A DNA stretch of 55,254 bases from Bacteroidales bacterium (lineage in GTDB: Bacteria; Bacteroidota; Bacteroidia; Bacteroidales; P3): NCBI GenBank assembly GCA_017561155.1, contig JAFZDP010000062.1, forward strand, positions 1 to 55,254. Reading direction: 5' to 3'. Both the position numbers and the translations under genes were made by a program. Below are positions 1 through 9,785 of this stretch, piece by piece (position 1 is the first letter of the stretch; every line of letters begins with the position of its first letter). The notes beneath the pieces were generated by a model. It was not told the DNA's origin and made no database searches. It saw only the letters and a list, made by a program, of their open reading frames with translations.

Positions 1-17
1 TACTTTCTTTTGATTGA

Positions 18-73
18 GCATAGCGGGCTATGCGATTGAAAAAGAAATAGAAAGATTTCGGCAAAAAACGCAA
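18..73. repeat. 56-bp dispersed direct repeat, left copy
   Basis: These 56 bases are identical to 55114-55169. The repeat begins with a perfect palindrome, GCATAGC-GG-GCTATGC, and continues with an A-rich tail. Sequence on both outer sides differs between the copies, so it is not a simple terminal overlap of a circle. It is probably a dispersed genomic repeat at which the contig assembly stopped. Confidence 0.85.
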
Positions 74-285
74 AGCACGCAAAAGTTTCAAAGAACAGTC
101 TTTTGTTTATCCGAAACGTGGAATTTTTAGTAGTTGCCTTATATCTATATAATAATAATTTATACTCAAAAAAATATGAAAGGCGAAAATGTGGCGAAAT
201 ACGAGGGGGAATACAGGGGTGTGTTAGAGAAAGTATATGCAATAGGGTATGATGTATAGTATAGTATAGTACATTCCATAAATAA

Positions 286-345
286 CATATATATGTTATC
301 CGATTATCCTATATAGGAAAAAGAATTATCCTATATATATTATTC
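286..345. repeat. 22-bp-period AT-rich array
   Basis: Three units begin at 286, 308 and 330, exactly 22 bp apart. They share a core close to ATTATCCTATATATnTTAT. The same core is repeated three times at the same spacing at 18100-18165, so this is a shared array family and not a chance AT-rich run. Confidence 0.7.
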
Positions 346-474
346 ACAACTACCTTTCGAGATAAAAAAGGCGTTTTTTTTTGAGAAAAAGAAGATTTGG
401 CATATATAACCTTAAAATAAAAAAAAGAATAACACATATACGCACCTCAAAAGAGAAATATTGCTTACAAAAAA

Positions 475-508
475 CAAAAAAAGTGCACACCTTTGCGAGG
501 TATGCACC
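475..508 (-). terminator. Intrinsic terminator, leftward
   Basis: Read leftward, a stem of GTGCATACCT and AGGTGTGCAC closes a 5-nt loop and is followed by seven T. The one non-Watson-Crick position is a G-U pair only in the leftward transcript, which favours leftward use. It is the first good terminator downstream of the kinase operon, about 370 bp past its stop. Confidence 0.6.
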
Positions 509-875
509 AAAAAAAATTAATAAAAATCAAAAAAAATTTAGGTTTATGAAAACAAAAAAAATTCTCTAACGTATTTATAACTAAATGAGAAGCGGCACCC
601 GAAGGTACTCACTTCTCAAATGATTTGGTTTAATAACGCAAGCATATATATATTATTGTGTATAGATAGAAAAAAATATTCCTATCCACTGATAGAAATA
701 TGGCAATACATGCAGAGATATAATCCGCCTGATATTTCGCCGAAAAAATCGCCCCTATACAGCAAGGACAACAGACACAAAAAAAAGAAATAGGCACGGA
801 CGGAAAAAAACACGCTTCAACCTTTTCCATCCGATACCTATTCCAAAGGTATACATATATCAAAAAACACTCTAT

Positions 876-2414
876 CTATCTGGGAAACACAATATCGAAC
901 GTAGTACCAACATCTACCTTGCTGGTAACAACAATACGTCCTTTATGAGCATCCACTATCTGTTTTACATAAGACAGCCCTATACCGAAGCCTTTAATAT
1001 CGTGAACATTACCCTTAGTAGCCCTGTAAAAACGGTCGAATATATGAGGTATGCTGTCTTTCGCTATACCCATACCGCAGTCGCTAACTATAAAGTGGAA
1101 AGCATCATCAGTTTCGTAGGTAGCCAAAGTAATTTCCAACTTATCTGGCGAGTATTTCACAGCATTATCAGCCAGGTTGTATACAAGGTTGGTCATATGT
1201 AGCTTATCGGCAAAGATATAAGGATTTTCAGCTTCCAACTTAGTGATAATATTACCATTACGATTGTTGATGATAAGCGATACATTTTCTGCTGCCTTAC
1301 GAATAATATCGTGCATATCTACATTTTCTTTATTAAACACAAACATCTTATCCACCATCTTACTTTGCTGAAGCACAGCCTCTACCAAGCCTTTCAAGCG
1401 TTTATTTTCAGCCGATATTATATTCAGATAAGGCTCTGCCATTGCAAAATTACTTCTTACTTCGGGCAGTTCCAGCATTTCGCAAGCCAACGATACTGTA
1501 GCTATAGGTGTTTTCAGCTCGTGGTTCATATTGTTCACAAAGTTGCTCTTCATCTCGTCCAGGTGGTCTTGATTGTAAATCATCTTCAACAACATCAAGA
1601 ATATAGCTATCAAAAGAACAACCATAAGCACCGAGAAGACAAGGAAGATATAAGGATTTGTTTTTAAGAAATACCTTACCGAAGGAAAATACAATGAGAT
1701 GTATACTACATTTTCGTTCCTCAACCCACCTATGCTATACTCGTACATATACTTTGAGTTTTGAAGGAACCTGGCATCTTCGGGTCTGTTGGCATACAAA
1801 ATCTTGTTTTTAGAAAAGTCCAACACCCCCACCGACGGAGTGATAAAAATATCATTTTCAGCCAAGTGTTCTTCTATTATCTCTACCAAAGCATCGTAGT
1901 CCAATTCTTTTATATCCAGTATATTATACTTGGTGGTAAACTCCAAGAAATACTCGGCATAGTCGTCGAGCGAGAAAGTAGTATCACGCAGTTTTTCTCT
2001 TCTATCGGCCAAGTCGTAATACATAAGCAGCACCACAGAGTCGTTATAGCTAAGCTTGCCATACCTACCCATGTCTTCTTCTTTACTGCCCTCGTATTTC
2101 ATAAACAGTTCAGGAAAATCAGCCCTCAGCTGCTTCATTCTCTCGTTTACCTCTTCTACCTCTTTATACCTTTGCCAAGTACTCTTGTTTGTATTCAAAA
2201 GATACTTCTTTATATTATTGGTATTCAAGTGGTCTATAGCATCAGTCATCGACTGCTTCACCGACGAGTCGAACATGTGGGTAGACGACTGTAAACTTTC
2301 TTCCACCAAATAAGTCTGGAAAAACAGTATAGCCACCAGTACCAACGACAGCACTATACTTACAGTTATCAGCAATCGCCTCTTAAATCTTCTGTAACTT
2401 TTTATATATCCCAT
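876..2414 (-). CDS. Sensor histidine kinase (RprX-like), orphan
   Basis: 512-residue inner-membrane sensor kinase. A membrane segment at about 14-34 and another at about 255-277 bracket a periplasmic sensor domain of roughly 220 residues. No clear HAMP is seen. The dimerisation/phosphoacceptor box NMNHELKTP gives H298. The ATPase region shows N (NLADNAVKYS), G1 (DCGMGI), F (FDRFYRA) and G2 (GFGIGLSYV) boxes. Domain order and length resemble RprX of Bacteroides. It starts 2 bp after the lgt stop, so it is probably translationally coupled. No response regulator lies downstream, although such kinases are usually paired with one. The signal is unknown. Confidence 0.88.
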   Translation of the reverse strand: MGYIKSYRRFKRRLLITVSIVLSLVLVAILFFQTYLVEESLQSSTHMFDSSVKQSMTDAIDHLNTNNIKKYLLNTNKSTWQRYKEVEEVNERMKQLRADFPELFMKYEGSKEEDMGRYGKLSYNDSVVLLMYYDLADRREKLRDTTFSLDDYAEYFLEFTTKYNILDIKELDYDALVEIIEEHLAENDIFITPSVGVLDFSKNKILYANRPEDARFLQNSKYMYEYSIGGLRNENVVYISLYFPSVRYFLKTNPYIFLVFSVLMVVLLIAIFLMLLKMIYNQDHLDEMKSNFVNNMNHELKTPIATVSLACEMLELPEVRSNFAMAEPYLNIISAENKRLKGLVEAVLQQSKMVDKMFVFNKENVDMHDIIRKAAENVSLIINNRNGNIITKLEAENPYIFADKLHMTNLVYNLADNAVKYSPDKLEITLATYETDDAFHFIVSDCGMGIAKDSIPHIFDRFYRATKGNVHDIKGFGIGLSYVKQIVDAHKGRIVVTSKVDVGTTFDIVFPR

Positions 2415-2416
2415 AG

Positions 2417-3262
2417 TTATTTTTTCTTGTCAAGAAATATTTCTGAAGAAAACTTCTTTTTGTACGACATATATATAAACACTATACCAGCTATAACAAA
2501 CGGAACACTAAGTAGTTGTCCCATATTAAAAGCCATACCGTCTTCAAAACCTACTTGGTTTTCTTTTATGGTTTCGATAACAATTCTCATACCAAACAAA
2601 GCCACTAAGAATATACCGAATATATTACCGGGGCGTGGTTTACATTTAGCTTTGAAATAGTAAATCATAAGTCCCACAAAAATCACTATACATGTAAGAG
2701 CCTCGTATAGCTGGGTAGGGTGCTTAGGCATGGTTTCTCCATTTCTGAGGAACACAAAGCCCCAAGGCAAAGTAGTTTCTACGCCATAAATTTCCGAGTT
2801 CATAAGGTTTCCTACTCTCACACAGGCACCTACAAGAGGAATCACTATCACCAATCGGTCTAAAATCCATACATAGTTGATTTTAGTTTTACGATAAAAA
2901 AGATATATACCGGTAAGTATACCAATGGCACCCCCATGACTTGCCAAGCCCTGGAAACCAATAAACTGACCTGTCTCAAAGTTGAAAGGAAGGAATATCT
3001 CCCATGGACGTGGAAGGTAATAGTCGGGCTCGTAGAACAAGCAATGACCCAGTCTAAGTCCCAACAACAGAGATACAAACATATATATAGTAAACTTGTC
3101 TAATATCTCTACATCAACATTTTCTTTCTTAAACATTTTTTGCAGAATGAAATAAGCAGCACAAAAACCTACTGCAAACAGCAGAGAATACCATCTTACT
3201 CCAAACGAGCCTATATTAAAAATAACAGGCGAAATATCCCAATTTACATACAAAAAATCCAT
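2417..3262 (-). CDS. lgt: Prolipoprotein diacylglyceryl transferase
   Basis: 281-residue inner-membrane enzyme that moves diacylglycerol from phosphatidylglycerol to the lipobox cysteine of prolipoproteins, the first step of lipoprotein maturation. Family signatures are visible: HGGAIG at about 109-114, the RVGNLMNSEIYG stretch from residue 149 (the Lgt signature), and HPTQLYEA at about 181-188. About seven hydrophobic segments are present and the length is normal. It lies between a lipoprotein protease upstream (19-bp gap) and a sensor kinase downstream (2-bp gap), all leftward, so the three probably form one transcript. Confidence 0.95.
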   Translation of the reverse strand: MDFLYVNWDISPVIFNIGSFGVRWYSLLFAVGFCAAYFILQKMFKKENVDVEILDKFTIYMFVSLLLGLRLGHCLFYEPDYYLPRPWEIFLPFNFETGQFIGFQGLASHGGAIGILTGIYLFYRKTKINYVWILDRLVIVIPLVGACVRVGNLMNSEIYGVETTLPWGFVFLRNGETMPKHPTQLYEALTCIVIFVGLMIYYFKAKCKPRPGNIFGIFLVALFGMRIVIETIKENQVGFEDGMAFNMGQLLSVPFVIAGIVFIYMSYKKKFSSEIFLDKKK

Positions 3263-3281
3263 ATATCAGTATTATTATTTT

Positions 3282-5723
3282 TTATTCTACATTTTGTTTA
3301 ATCATCAGATACAAAAACTTATAATGTGCATCAGAAACCATATCTTTCGATGTTGCATTTTTAAGTTTAGCCTCCAAAGCCTTCAGCTGGTAGTATACCA
3401 CTCCGCCTACATCGTATATTGCAGGGTTATACCCTATCACTACGGCACTGTTGGCATCTTTTTTAACGATAGGCAACATATTCAACAGGTGGTCTACATA
3501 CGTTTTTTGAAGTATTCTCTTATACATATCCACCTCTTTTCTCGAACCTAATTCACTGAAAATAGCATTATTAAGGTCGGCAAAATATTTTTCTATGGTA
3601 TAAGCATTATCTTTTCCAAGAGCATTTTCGGCCTCTACAAGGTTTACAAATCTATAGTCTTGCAGTAGTTTTCTTACCAGCTTTCCGCTCAAATCAGAAG
3701 CAATGGCAGCATAGCCTGTACCTGTCTTGCTAAGCACAGAATCGTTGAAAATCCACTCAGGAGTAGCTATATAGTGTTCTACTATAAAGTCCATAGCCTC
3801 TTGCTGTTTAGCTTTATCCACATAGGTATACACAGCACCCTGTTGCTCTATGGTTTTAGGATTTTGGTATATACCGCCTATATACATCATTACATGTCCT
3901 GCATATCTGTTGTACTGACCTAGCACTTCTGAATACATAGTGCTCAACGAGCCATAAGCCTTGTTAGGCTCGGCAGTCCACTGCGGAAGATTTTCCATTA
4001 TACGTTTCAAGTTTTTTATACCATAAGCATTAGCCACCATCTGATTATCGCCTAAATCTTCAGACTGCGAACGAGGGTCTTCTCCTGTATATCCCGAACC
4101 AAACCATAGGTATCTATCCTTAGTTTTATCTATTATCCATTGATTTAGCATAGGAACTTCAGCGGCAGCATCAGCATATTCGGGGAATAGTCTGTAACCC
4201 CATTCTATAGCCCAATAGTCGTATTTTCCTATACGAGGAAACAGATATTGTTGCTCTATGGCATCTTCAGGCTGAGCCACATAGTTGAATCTGCAATAGT
4301 CCATTATAGAGGAAGTATGACCATAGTCTTTTACAAAATTTCTATCTCTGAGCATCTCTACAGGATAAGCCGAAGAGGCAGCAAAATTGTGTTGAAGTCC
4401 CAAAGTATGACCTATCTCATGCGATGACACAAAGCGTATCAACTGCCCCATAAGAGAGTCGTTGAATATCATTTTTCTGGCAGCAGTATCAACGGCAGCA
4501 CATTGTATAAAATACCAATTATGCAACAACGACATTACATTATGATACCAATTGACATGACTTTCCAAAATCTCTCCTGTACGAGGGTCGCTTACATGCG
4601 GACCACTGGCATTAGGAATAGTAGAAGGCTTGTATACTATAGCAGAATATCTTGCATCGTCGAGCGACCAAGTAGAGTCCTCTTCTTTGGTAGGAGCCAA
4701 CTTAGCCATGATGGCATTTTTAAATCCTGCGGCTCTAAATACAGGCTCCCAGTCATTGACGCCCTGCATTAGGTATGGAACCCATTTAGCAGGAGTAGCA
4801 GGGTCTATATAATACACTATAGGCTTTTTAGGCTCTACAAGCTCGCCAGCCTTATAGCGTTCTATATCTTCGTCCTTAGGCTCTAAACGCCAACGAGTAA
4901 TCATCTTTGTAACATCTACACCCTGAGGATTTTTATCGTAGTCTACATAGCTTTCTGTAAAGTATCCTACCCTTTGGTCGTGATATCTTGGCTGCATAGG
5001 CTTTGTAGGCAACATTATTATCGAGGAGTTCAACTCCATAGATACTACACCTTTTTTAGCCGAATAAGATTTCACCACCTTAACCTCAGTATTCAACGGA
5101 TAAGTCTTTACAGATGAAATAAAACACCTGTCAGACTGCAACAAATTAAGTCCTAAAGTAGATTTCAAACGTTTGGTAAAGAAAAGCTCTTCATTGTCCG
5201 ACTCAAAAAGTTTAGTCACCTCTATCAGCACACTGCTACTATCGCTGAGAGCAGCTTTTATCTCGAAAGAATACAATATAGGCATAAAACTAGACCTTTG
5301 AACAGCCTGATACATTCCACCTACAGAGTCGGTAGAACGTTCTACATCAAGAATTTTTCTAAGCAATACCTTTCCATTCAACGACTTCTCGAATCTTACT
5401 ACAGCAGTATTTAGATGATCGCCTGCATAGCCTGTAAATCCAGACCTAAGTCCAGCCGAAGCCTTAGATATACGGGTAACTACAAGCAAGTCTTTTCCAA
5501 ACAACGAATCCTGTACCTCGAAATAGTATTTACCCTTCGACGAATGAACAGTAAAAAGACCTGTCTGAGTCTGTTTTTCATCTTTAAAAAACTTCTCGAT
5601 AGGAGTACGAGTATCAACAACAGTGGTTTTCTTCTTTTTCTTGAAAATCTTTTTTACAGAAGAACACCCCCCCAACGAAAAAACTAACGATACAACTAAA
5701 CAAACATTAAAAATCTTCTTCAT
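3282..5723 (-). CDS. Zinc metalloprotease lipoprotein (DUF5117/DUF5118 type)
   Basis: 813 residues if started at the ATG at 5723. A longer frame to 5741 adds six residues ahead of a good signal peptide, so 5723 is preferred. Residues 1-20 form a lipoprotein signal with lipobox LGGC, followed by a lysine-rich stretch. The zinc site HEIGHTLGLQH lies at about 435-445, an extended HExxHxxGxxH motif as in metzincin-like proteases. The family is common in Bacteroidota and is annotated only as zinc-dependent metalloprotease; the substrate is unknown. It probably acts on the cell surface or in the periplasm. The length is normal and no break is seen. Confidence 0.85.
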   Translation of the reverse strand: MKKIFNVCLVVSLVFSLGGCSSVKKIFKKKKKTTVVDTRTPIEKFFKDEKQTQTGLFTVHSSKGKYYFEVQDSLFGKDLLVVTRISKASAGLRSGFTGYAGDHLNTAVVRFEKSLNGKVLLRKILDVERSTDSVGGMYQAVQRSSFMPILYSFEIKAALSDSSSVLIEVTKLFESDNEELFFTKRLKSTLGLNLLQSDRCFISSVKTYPLNTEVKVVKSYSAKKGVVSMELNSSIIMLPTKPMQPRYHDQRVGYFTESYVDYDKNPQGVDVTKMITRWRLEPKDEDIERYKAGELVEPKKPIVYYIDPATPAKWVPYLMQGVNDWEPVFRAAGFKNAIMAKLAPTKEEDSTWSLDDARYSAIVYKPSTIPNASGPHVSDPRTGEILESHVNWYHNVMSLLHNWYFIQCAAVDTAARKMIFNDSLMGQLIRFVSSHEIGHTLGLQHNFAASSAYPVEMLRDRNFVKDYGHTSSIMDYCRFNYVAQPEDAIEQQYLFPRIGKYDYWAIEWGYRLFPEYADAAAEVPMLNQWIIDKTKDRYLWFGSGYTGEDPRSQSEDLGDNQMVANAYGIKNLKRIMENLPQWTAEPNKAYGSLSTMYSEVLGQYNRYAGHVMMYIGGIYQNPKTIEQQGAVYTYVDKAKQQEAMDFIVEHYIATPEWIFNDSVLSKTGTGYAAIASDLSGKLVRKLLQDYRFVNLVEAENALGKDNAYTIEKYFADLNNAIFSELGSRKEVDMYKRILQKTYVDHLLNMLPIVKKDANSAVVIGYNPAIYDVGGVVYYQLKALEAKLKNATSKDMVSDAHYKFLYLMIKQNVE

Positions 5724-5745
5724 ATAGCTTATAAAACACAAAACA

Positions 5746-5779
5746 GAGCCATCCTTATCATATATAACAAGAATGGCTC
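5746..5779 (-). terminator. Terminator after rny
   Basis: An 11-bp stem (GAGCCATCCTT at 5746-5756, AAGAATGGCTC at 5769-5779, with one G-U pair in the leftward RNA) is followed on the minus strand by a T-rich stretch. It lies 18 bp past the rny stop and just before the metalloprotease gene. Confidence 0.65.
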
Positions 5780-5796
5780 ATACAATTATTAATTAA

Positions 5797-7341
5797 CTAT
5801 TTCGCATAATTTACTGCCCGAGTTTCCCTAATTACCGTCACCTTGATTTGACCCGGATAAGTCATTTCATTTTGAATTTTCTTAGACAAATCTAACGATA
5901 ATTGAGTAGCTTCCACATCATTTATCTTATCGGCACCTACTATCACTCTAAGCTCTCTACCTGCTTGTATAGCATAGGTTTTTACTACTCCTGGATATGT
6001 CATAGCAAGCTCTTCAAGCTTATTCAAACGGTTGATATAAGCCTCAACAACTTCTCTTCTTGCACCTGGACGAGCACCCGATATAGCATCACACACTTGA
6101 ACGATAGGAGCTATCAAACTAGTCATTTCAACTTCGTCGTGGTGAGCACCTATAGCATTACATACTTCAGGACGTTCTTTATATTTTTCGGCCAATTTCA
6201 TACCTAATACTGCGTGTGGTAGGTCTGGTTCGTTTTCTGGAACTTTACCTATATCGTGCAAAAGACCTGCACGTTTAGCCAATTTAGGATTCAATCCAAG
6301 TTCAGCAGCCATAGTAGCCGAAAGATTAGCAACTTCTCTAGAGTGTTGTAGTAAGTTTTGACCATAAGAAGAACGATATTTCATACGTCCTACCATACGC
6401 ATCAATTCATGGTTCATATTCACTATACCCAAATCGATACAAGTACGTTTACCTACTTCGATAATTTCTTGTTCTATTTGTTTACGAGTTTTAGATACTA
6501 CTTCTTCAATACGAGCCGGGTGTATACGTCCATCTGTCACTAATTTATGCAACGACAAACGAGCTATTTCTCTTCTTATAGGGTCGAAACCCGACAAGAT
6601 AATAGCATCAGGAGAGTCGTCTATTATAATCTCAACACCTGTAAGAGATTCAAGAGTACGGATATTTCTACCCTCACGACCTATAATACGACCTTTAACT
6701 TCTTCGTTTTCTAAGTTGAACACCGATACGGTATTTTCTATAGCATTTTCAGTAGCTGTACGTTGTATCGATTGTATAACAATTTTCTTAGCTTGTTCGT
6801 TGGCAGTTATTTTAGCTTCTTCTACTATATCCATCACATAGTTAGAAGCATCAGCTCTAGCCTCATCTTTTATCATCTCGATAAGATTTTCTTTAGCTTC
6901 TTCGGCTGTCATCGAGGCTATTTGTTCCAACTTTTCGACACTTTGCTTGTAAAGTTTATCTACTTCGCCTTGTCTTTTGTTTAGTATTTCTATCTGATTA
7001 TTAAGATTTTCGCTAGCATTTTTCAACTCATTACTCTTCTTCTGAAGCTCTTCTACTTTCTGAGTCAATACTTGTTCGCGTTGTTTTATTTTGTTTTCAG
7101 CAGCAGCAACTTTACTATTGCGTTCTTGCACTTGTTTATCGTGTTCACTCTTCATTTGCAAGAACTTTTCTTTGGCTTGTAGTATCTTATCTTTCTTTAT
7201 TACTTCAGCCTTTTCTTCTGCATCAACTAATACTTGTTTGCTTTTAGCTAATAGCTTATCGCGCAATACAGTAGTGGTAGCTACAATACCTATGCCGCCC
7301 CCTACTACCAATCCAATTACTATACCTATTACTATTCCCAT
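5797..7341 (-). CDS. rny: Ribonuclease Y
   Basis: 514-residue membrane-anchored endoribonuclease that initiates mRNA decay. A glycine/isoleucine-rich membrane anchor covers residues 1-24. A long charged coiled coil runs to about 200. The KH domain has the GREGRNIR loop at 221-228. The HD phosphodiesterase domain shows H333 and the catalytic HD pair at 362-363, in LLHDIGK. The length is typical. It follows zapA leftward with a 340-bp spacer that may encode a structured RNA, and it ends in its own terminator. Confidence 0.96.
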   Translation of the reverse strand: MGIVIGIVIGLVVGGGIGIVATTTVLRDKLLAKSKQVLVDAEEKAEVIKKDKILQAKEKFLQMKSEHDKQVQERNSKVAAAENKIKQREQVLTQKVEELQKKSNELKNASENLNNQIEILNKRQGEVDKLYKQSVEKLEQIASMTAEEAKENLIEMIKDEARADASNYVMDIVEEAKITANEQAKKIVIQSIQRTATENAIENTVSVFNLENEEVKGRIIGREGRNIRTLESLTGVEIIIDDSPDAIILSGFDPIRREIARLSLHKLVTDGRIHPARIEEVVSKTRKQIEQEIIEVGKRTCIDLGIVNMNHELMRMVGRMKYRSSYGQNLLQHSREVANLSATMAAELGLNPKLAKRAGLLHDIGKVPENEPDLPHAVLGMKLAEKYKERPEVCNAIGAHHDEVEMTSLIAPIVQVCDAISGARPGARREVVEAYINRLNKLEELAMTYPGVVKTYAIQAGRELRVIVGADKINDVEATQLSLDLSKKIQNEMTYPGQIKVTVIRETRAVNYAK

Positions 7342-7387
7342 TTTATTATATTATTTAGTTTATAATTTGAAATAGCACTTAGATATT

Positions 7388-7580
7388 GCCTAAAAAAAGA
7401 TTTTCATCCAAAAGAGAATAACCATAAATACAGTTGTTAGTGTGTTTTTAGCAAACCTCAGCTTATTTTACAAGACCTTTAAATACTCCGGTATATTGAC
7501 TTTTCGCTACTATATCCTTACCATATCAAGCTCGTTCTTATGCTTTTCTTATTTATTCTGTATCTTTCTTATCTTCAAGC
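7388..7580 (-). ncRNA. Candidate 6S-like structured RNA between zapA and rny
   Basis: The 343-bp zapA-rny spacer has no coding potential. Read leftward, it can fold as a long interrupted rod. ATACAG (7558-7563) pairs with CTGTAT (7428-7433), AGCA pairs with TGCT, and AGCTT pairs with AAGCT. Between the outer pairs are opposed unpaired stretches of about 13 and 16 nt, like the 6S central bubble. A run of seven T follows at about 7392-7398. In other bacteria 6S RNA is often next to zapA. The fold was done by eye, and the ends are estimates. It could instead be an untranslated leader of rny. Confidence 0.35.
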
Positions 7581-7684
7581 ATCAAAAACATTATTATATG
7601 TTTCTCTCAATGCTAAGTTTTTTAGTGTTTCGTTTATCTATTATTCAATATTCTCTTCGTTTTACACAAAGATGTATAGCTTTT

Positions 7685-7990
7685 CTACTCCGATTTTGTT
7701 TCGTCGCCAAGTGCTTCTGTAAGGAATGAATCCATCTCCGACAACTTGGCTACCATATCGTTATCTTTATATCTTACATCTTCGTGCAACTTTACCAACT
7801 GAGTTATCTGACTCAATGCAACCATCGATAATAAATCCTGATTATCTTTGTGCCCATAAACTTTCGAGTATTCTCTTACTTGAGTTTCTATCAAATTAGC
7901 AGCTTTTCTCAAATAAACTTCATCACTCGCATCTATAGTTAGCTTAAATACCCTTTCCAAAATAGATATATTTACAGACAATTTATCCAT
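7685..7990 (-). CDS. zapA: Cell division protein ZapA
   Basis: 101-residue FtsZ-associated protein that bundles FtsZ protofilaments at the division site. The N-terminal half has the ZapA form: a short beta strand, then a helix with LRKAANLIETQV. The C-terminal half is a helical coiled coil ending in an acidic tail. The ATG overlaps the last 8 bp of the upstream coiled-coil gene, so the two are translationally coupled. Bacteroidota ZapA proteins are of this size. Confidence 0.85.
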   Translation of the reverse strand: MDKLSVNISILERVFKLTIDASDEVYLRKAANLIETQVREYSKVYGHKDNQDLLSMVALSQITQLVKLHEDVRYKDNDMVAKLSEMDSFLTEALGDETKSE

Positions 7991-8288
7991 CGTGTTCCAT
8001 TTTAGTCAACAATTCAATACTCTTATCTATATCTCGTATCAGCTTATTTATTTTTAATTTTACTTTTGCTGAATCTCCTTTAGTATTATCTAGTGTATTT
8101 CGTAGTATTAATATTTTATTTTGTTCTTCTAATGTTTTTATTTGTTCTTTTTGTGTTTCAATTATATCCAATAGCTCTTGATTTGCCTGTTTTGCTTCAG
8201 CCAATTCCCTTTCCGTTCTCTTCAATTTCTCTACCAATTGCTTGATTTTGAAATCTATTCCCGATAATATTGCACTTAAACTACTCAT
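7983..8288 (-). CDS. Small coiled-coil protein, possible ZapA partner
   Basis: 101 residues from the ATG at 8288. A longer frame from 8303 would need a TTG start, so the shorter start is preferred. Nearly the whole protein is predicted coiled coil, with heptad-like runs of Leu, Ile, Glu and Lys over residues 15-80. No enzymatic motif or signal peptide is seen. Its stop overlaps the zapA start by 8 bp, which suggests a fixed stoichiometry and a division-related role similar to ZapB, but that is inference from context and shape only. A -7 box lies 36 bp upstream. Confidence 0.7.
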   Translation of the reverse strand: MSSLSAILSGIDFKIKQLVEKLKRTERELAEAKQANQELLDIIETQKEQIKTLEEQNKILILRNTLDNTKGDSAKVKLKINKLIRDIDKSIELLTKMEHDG

Positions 8289-8323
8289 TCTTCTATAAAT
8301 CAAAAACTATAACATAAACGTTA

Positions 8324-8331
8324 CAAAGTTA
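8324..8331 (-). promoter_or_regulatory. -7 box for coiled-coil/zapA operon
   Basis: Leftward TAACTTTG matches the Bacteroidetes -7 consensus TAnnTTTG, about 36 bp before the ATG at 8288. No convincing -33 element was fixed. Confidence 0.45.
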
Positions 8332-8474
8332 TTAATATTTTATTTGTTTTCTTATTTTATTTCATCTTCGTCAATCAAAAGTTCCAACTATCTGATTTTC
8401 CTTACCTAAAACACGAAAACAAATATATCTATCATCAAACTTTTTATCTGTTTATTTTTGTCGTGTAGCCAGAA

Positions 8475-9680
8475 CTAATCTAGCTTATGTCCCATTCGTT
8501 CTTTCTTTGTTCTCAAATATTTTTCGTTATATTTGTTAGGTTCTATCACGATAGGAATTGTTTCTACTATTTCCAAACCATAACCTTCCAAACCATTACG
8601 TTTTACAGGATTGTTTGTCATTAGTTTCATTTTACTTACCTTTTGATCTCTCAATATCTGAGCACCAATACCATAGTCGCGTTCATCTGCTTTGAATCCC
8701 AACATCAAGTTAGCTTCTACAGTATCGTATCCTTGTTCTTGCAAGTGGTAAGCTCTTAGTTTGTTTATAAGTCCTATACCTCTACCTTCCTGGCTCATAT
8801 AAACTACTAAACCTTTACCTTCTTTTTCTATTTCTTGCATAGCATAATGTAGCTGATTTCCACAGTCGCATTTACAAGAACCAAATATATCGCCTGTAGC
8901 ACAAGACGAATGAACTCTTACCAATATAGGTTCGCCTTCTTCCCACTCTCCTTTTTTCAATACCAAGTGAGTAGAATTAGTATCCAACTGAGTATATGCT
9001 ATTAGTTGGAAATTACCCCATTCTGTTGGCAAAAATACTTCTTGTTCTTTTCTTATCAACGATTCATTAGCCACTCTGTAAGCTATCAAATCTTTGATGG
9101 TAATTATCTTTATCTCAAACTTTTTGGCCACCTCTACCAATTGAGGTAAACGAGCCATGGTACCATCATCGTTTATAATCTCGATAAGAGCTCCTGCAGG
9201 ATATAAACCAGCCAAACGAGCTAAATCTACAGCTGCTTCGGTATGTCCTGCTCTTACCAATACCCCACCATTGCGTGCTCTAAGAGGGTTGATATGTCCA
9301 GGACGACCTAAGTCTGTACTTTTAGTATTTGTATCAGCTAATGCTTTGATAGTTGCAGCTCTGTCGTACATAGATACGCCTGTAGTACAGCCATGTCCCA
9401 ACAAATCGACTGTCACGGTGAAAGGAGTTCCTAATAGCGATGTATTGTCCTTTACTTGCATATCCAAGTCAAGTTCTCTACATCTATTTTCTGTAATGGG
9501 TGCACATAATACTCCACGCCCATTCTTCATCATAAAGTTTATCTTCTCAGGAGTAACTTTTTCTGCCGCAATTATAAAATCACCTTCGTTTTCTCTATCT
9601 TCGTCGTCTACTACAATTACAAATTTTCCGTCTTTTATATCAGCAATAGCTTCTTCTATAGTGTTTAATTTCAGTTCCAT
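8475..9680 (-). CDS. ribBA: Bifunctional DHBP synthase / GTP cyclohydrolase II
   Basis: 401 residues, two riboflavin-pathway enzymes fused. The N-terminal half (about 1-205) makes 3,4-dihydroxy-2-butanone 4-phosphate from ribulose 5-phosphate; it has the [11 protein letters not shown] acidic loop and the GHTEAAVDL segment. The C-terminal half (about 206-401) opens GTP; it shows the zinc cysteines in [15 protein letters not shown] and the SQEGRGIGL loop. Both catalytic halves look intact. The gene stands alone with its own promoter, and the short upstream region has no FMN-riboswitch-like sequence. Confidence 0.96.
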   Translation of the reverse strand: MELKLNTIEEAIADIKDGKFVIVVDDEDRENEGDFIIAAEKVTPEKINFMMKNGRGVLCAPITENRCRELDLDMQVKDNTSLLGTPFTVTVDLLGHGCTTGVSMYDRAATIKALADTNTKSTDLGRPGHINPLRARNGGVLVRAGHTEAAVDLARLAGLYPAGALIEIINDDGTMARLPQLVEVAKKFEIKIITIKDLIAYRVANESLIRKEQEVFLPTEWGNFQLIAYTQLDTNSTHLVLKKGEWEEGEPILVRVHSSCATGDIFGSCKCDCGNQLHYAMQEIEKEGKGLVVYMSQEGRGIGLINKLRAYHLQEQGYDTVEANLMLGFKADERDYGIGAQILRDQKVSKMKLMTNNPVKRNGLEGYGLEIVETIPIVIEPNKYNEKYLRTKKERMGHKLD

Positions 9681-9722
9681 ATTAAAAGATTAATATATAT
9701 ATGTTGATATCAATTTAATTTG

Positions 9723-9730
9723 CAAATATA
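9723..9730 (-). promoter_or_regulatory. -7 box for ribBA
   Basis: Leftward TATATTTG fits TAnnTTTG, about 43 bp upstream of the ribBA ATG. The surrounding 100 bp is AT-rich and otherwise featureless. Confidence 0.5.
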
Positions 9731-9785
9731 CTATTTTTTTAAGTTTTTGTCTAGTATTATTTTTATTAGTTATTATCTATTCTTT

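Larger units (their letters stand above)
1..875. other. Intergenic, no convincing gene
   Basis: AT-rich, with only short low-complexity reading frames. It holds the 56-bp repeat copy, a run of TATAG repeats near 254-270, a CAATAGGGTAT motif at 240-250 that recurs near 14.95 kb, a 22-bp-period array (286-345), and hairpins at 483-507 and 586-618. A 77-codon leftward frame at 630-863 starts just after the kinase but has no recognisable features. Confidence 0.6.

Noticed and set aside
381-569. 62-codon rightward frame
   Set aside because: Low-complexity Lys-rich translation that overlaps a terminator hairpin.
630-863. 77-codon leftward frame after the sensor kinase
   Set aside because: Odd Cys/aromatic-rich composition, no family features and no ribosome-binding context; more likely chance in AT-rich DNA.
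9681-9785. FMN riboswitch upstream of ribBA
   Set aside because: The leader is short and AT-rich, with none of the conserved RFN-element sequence.
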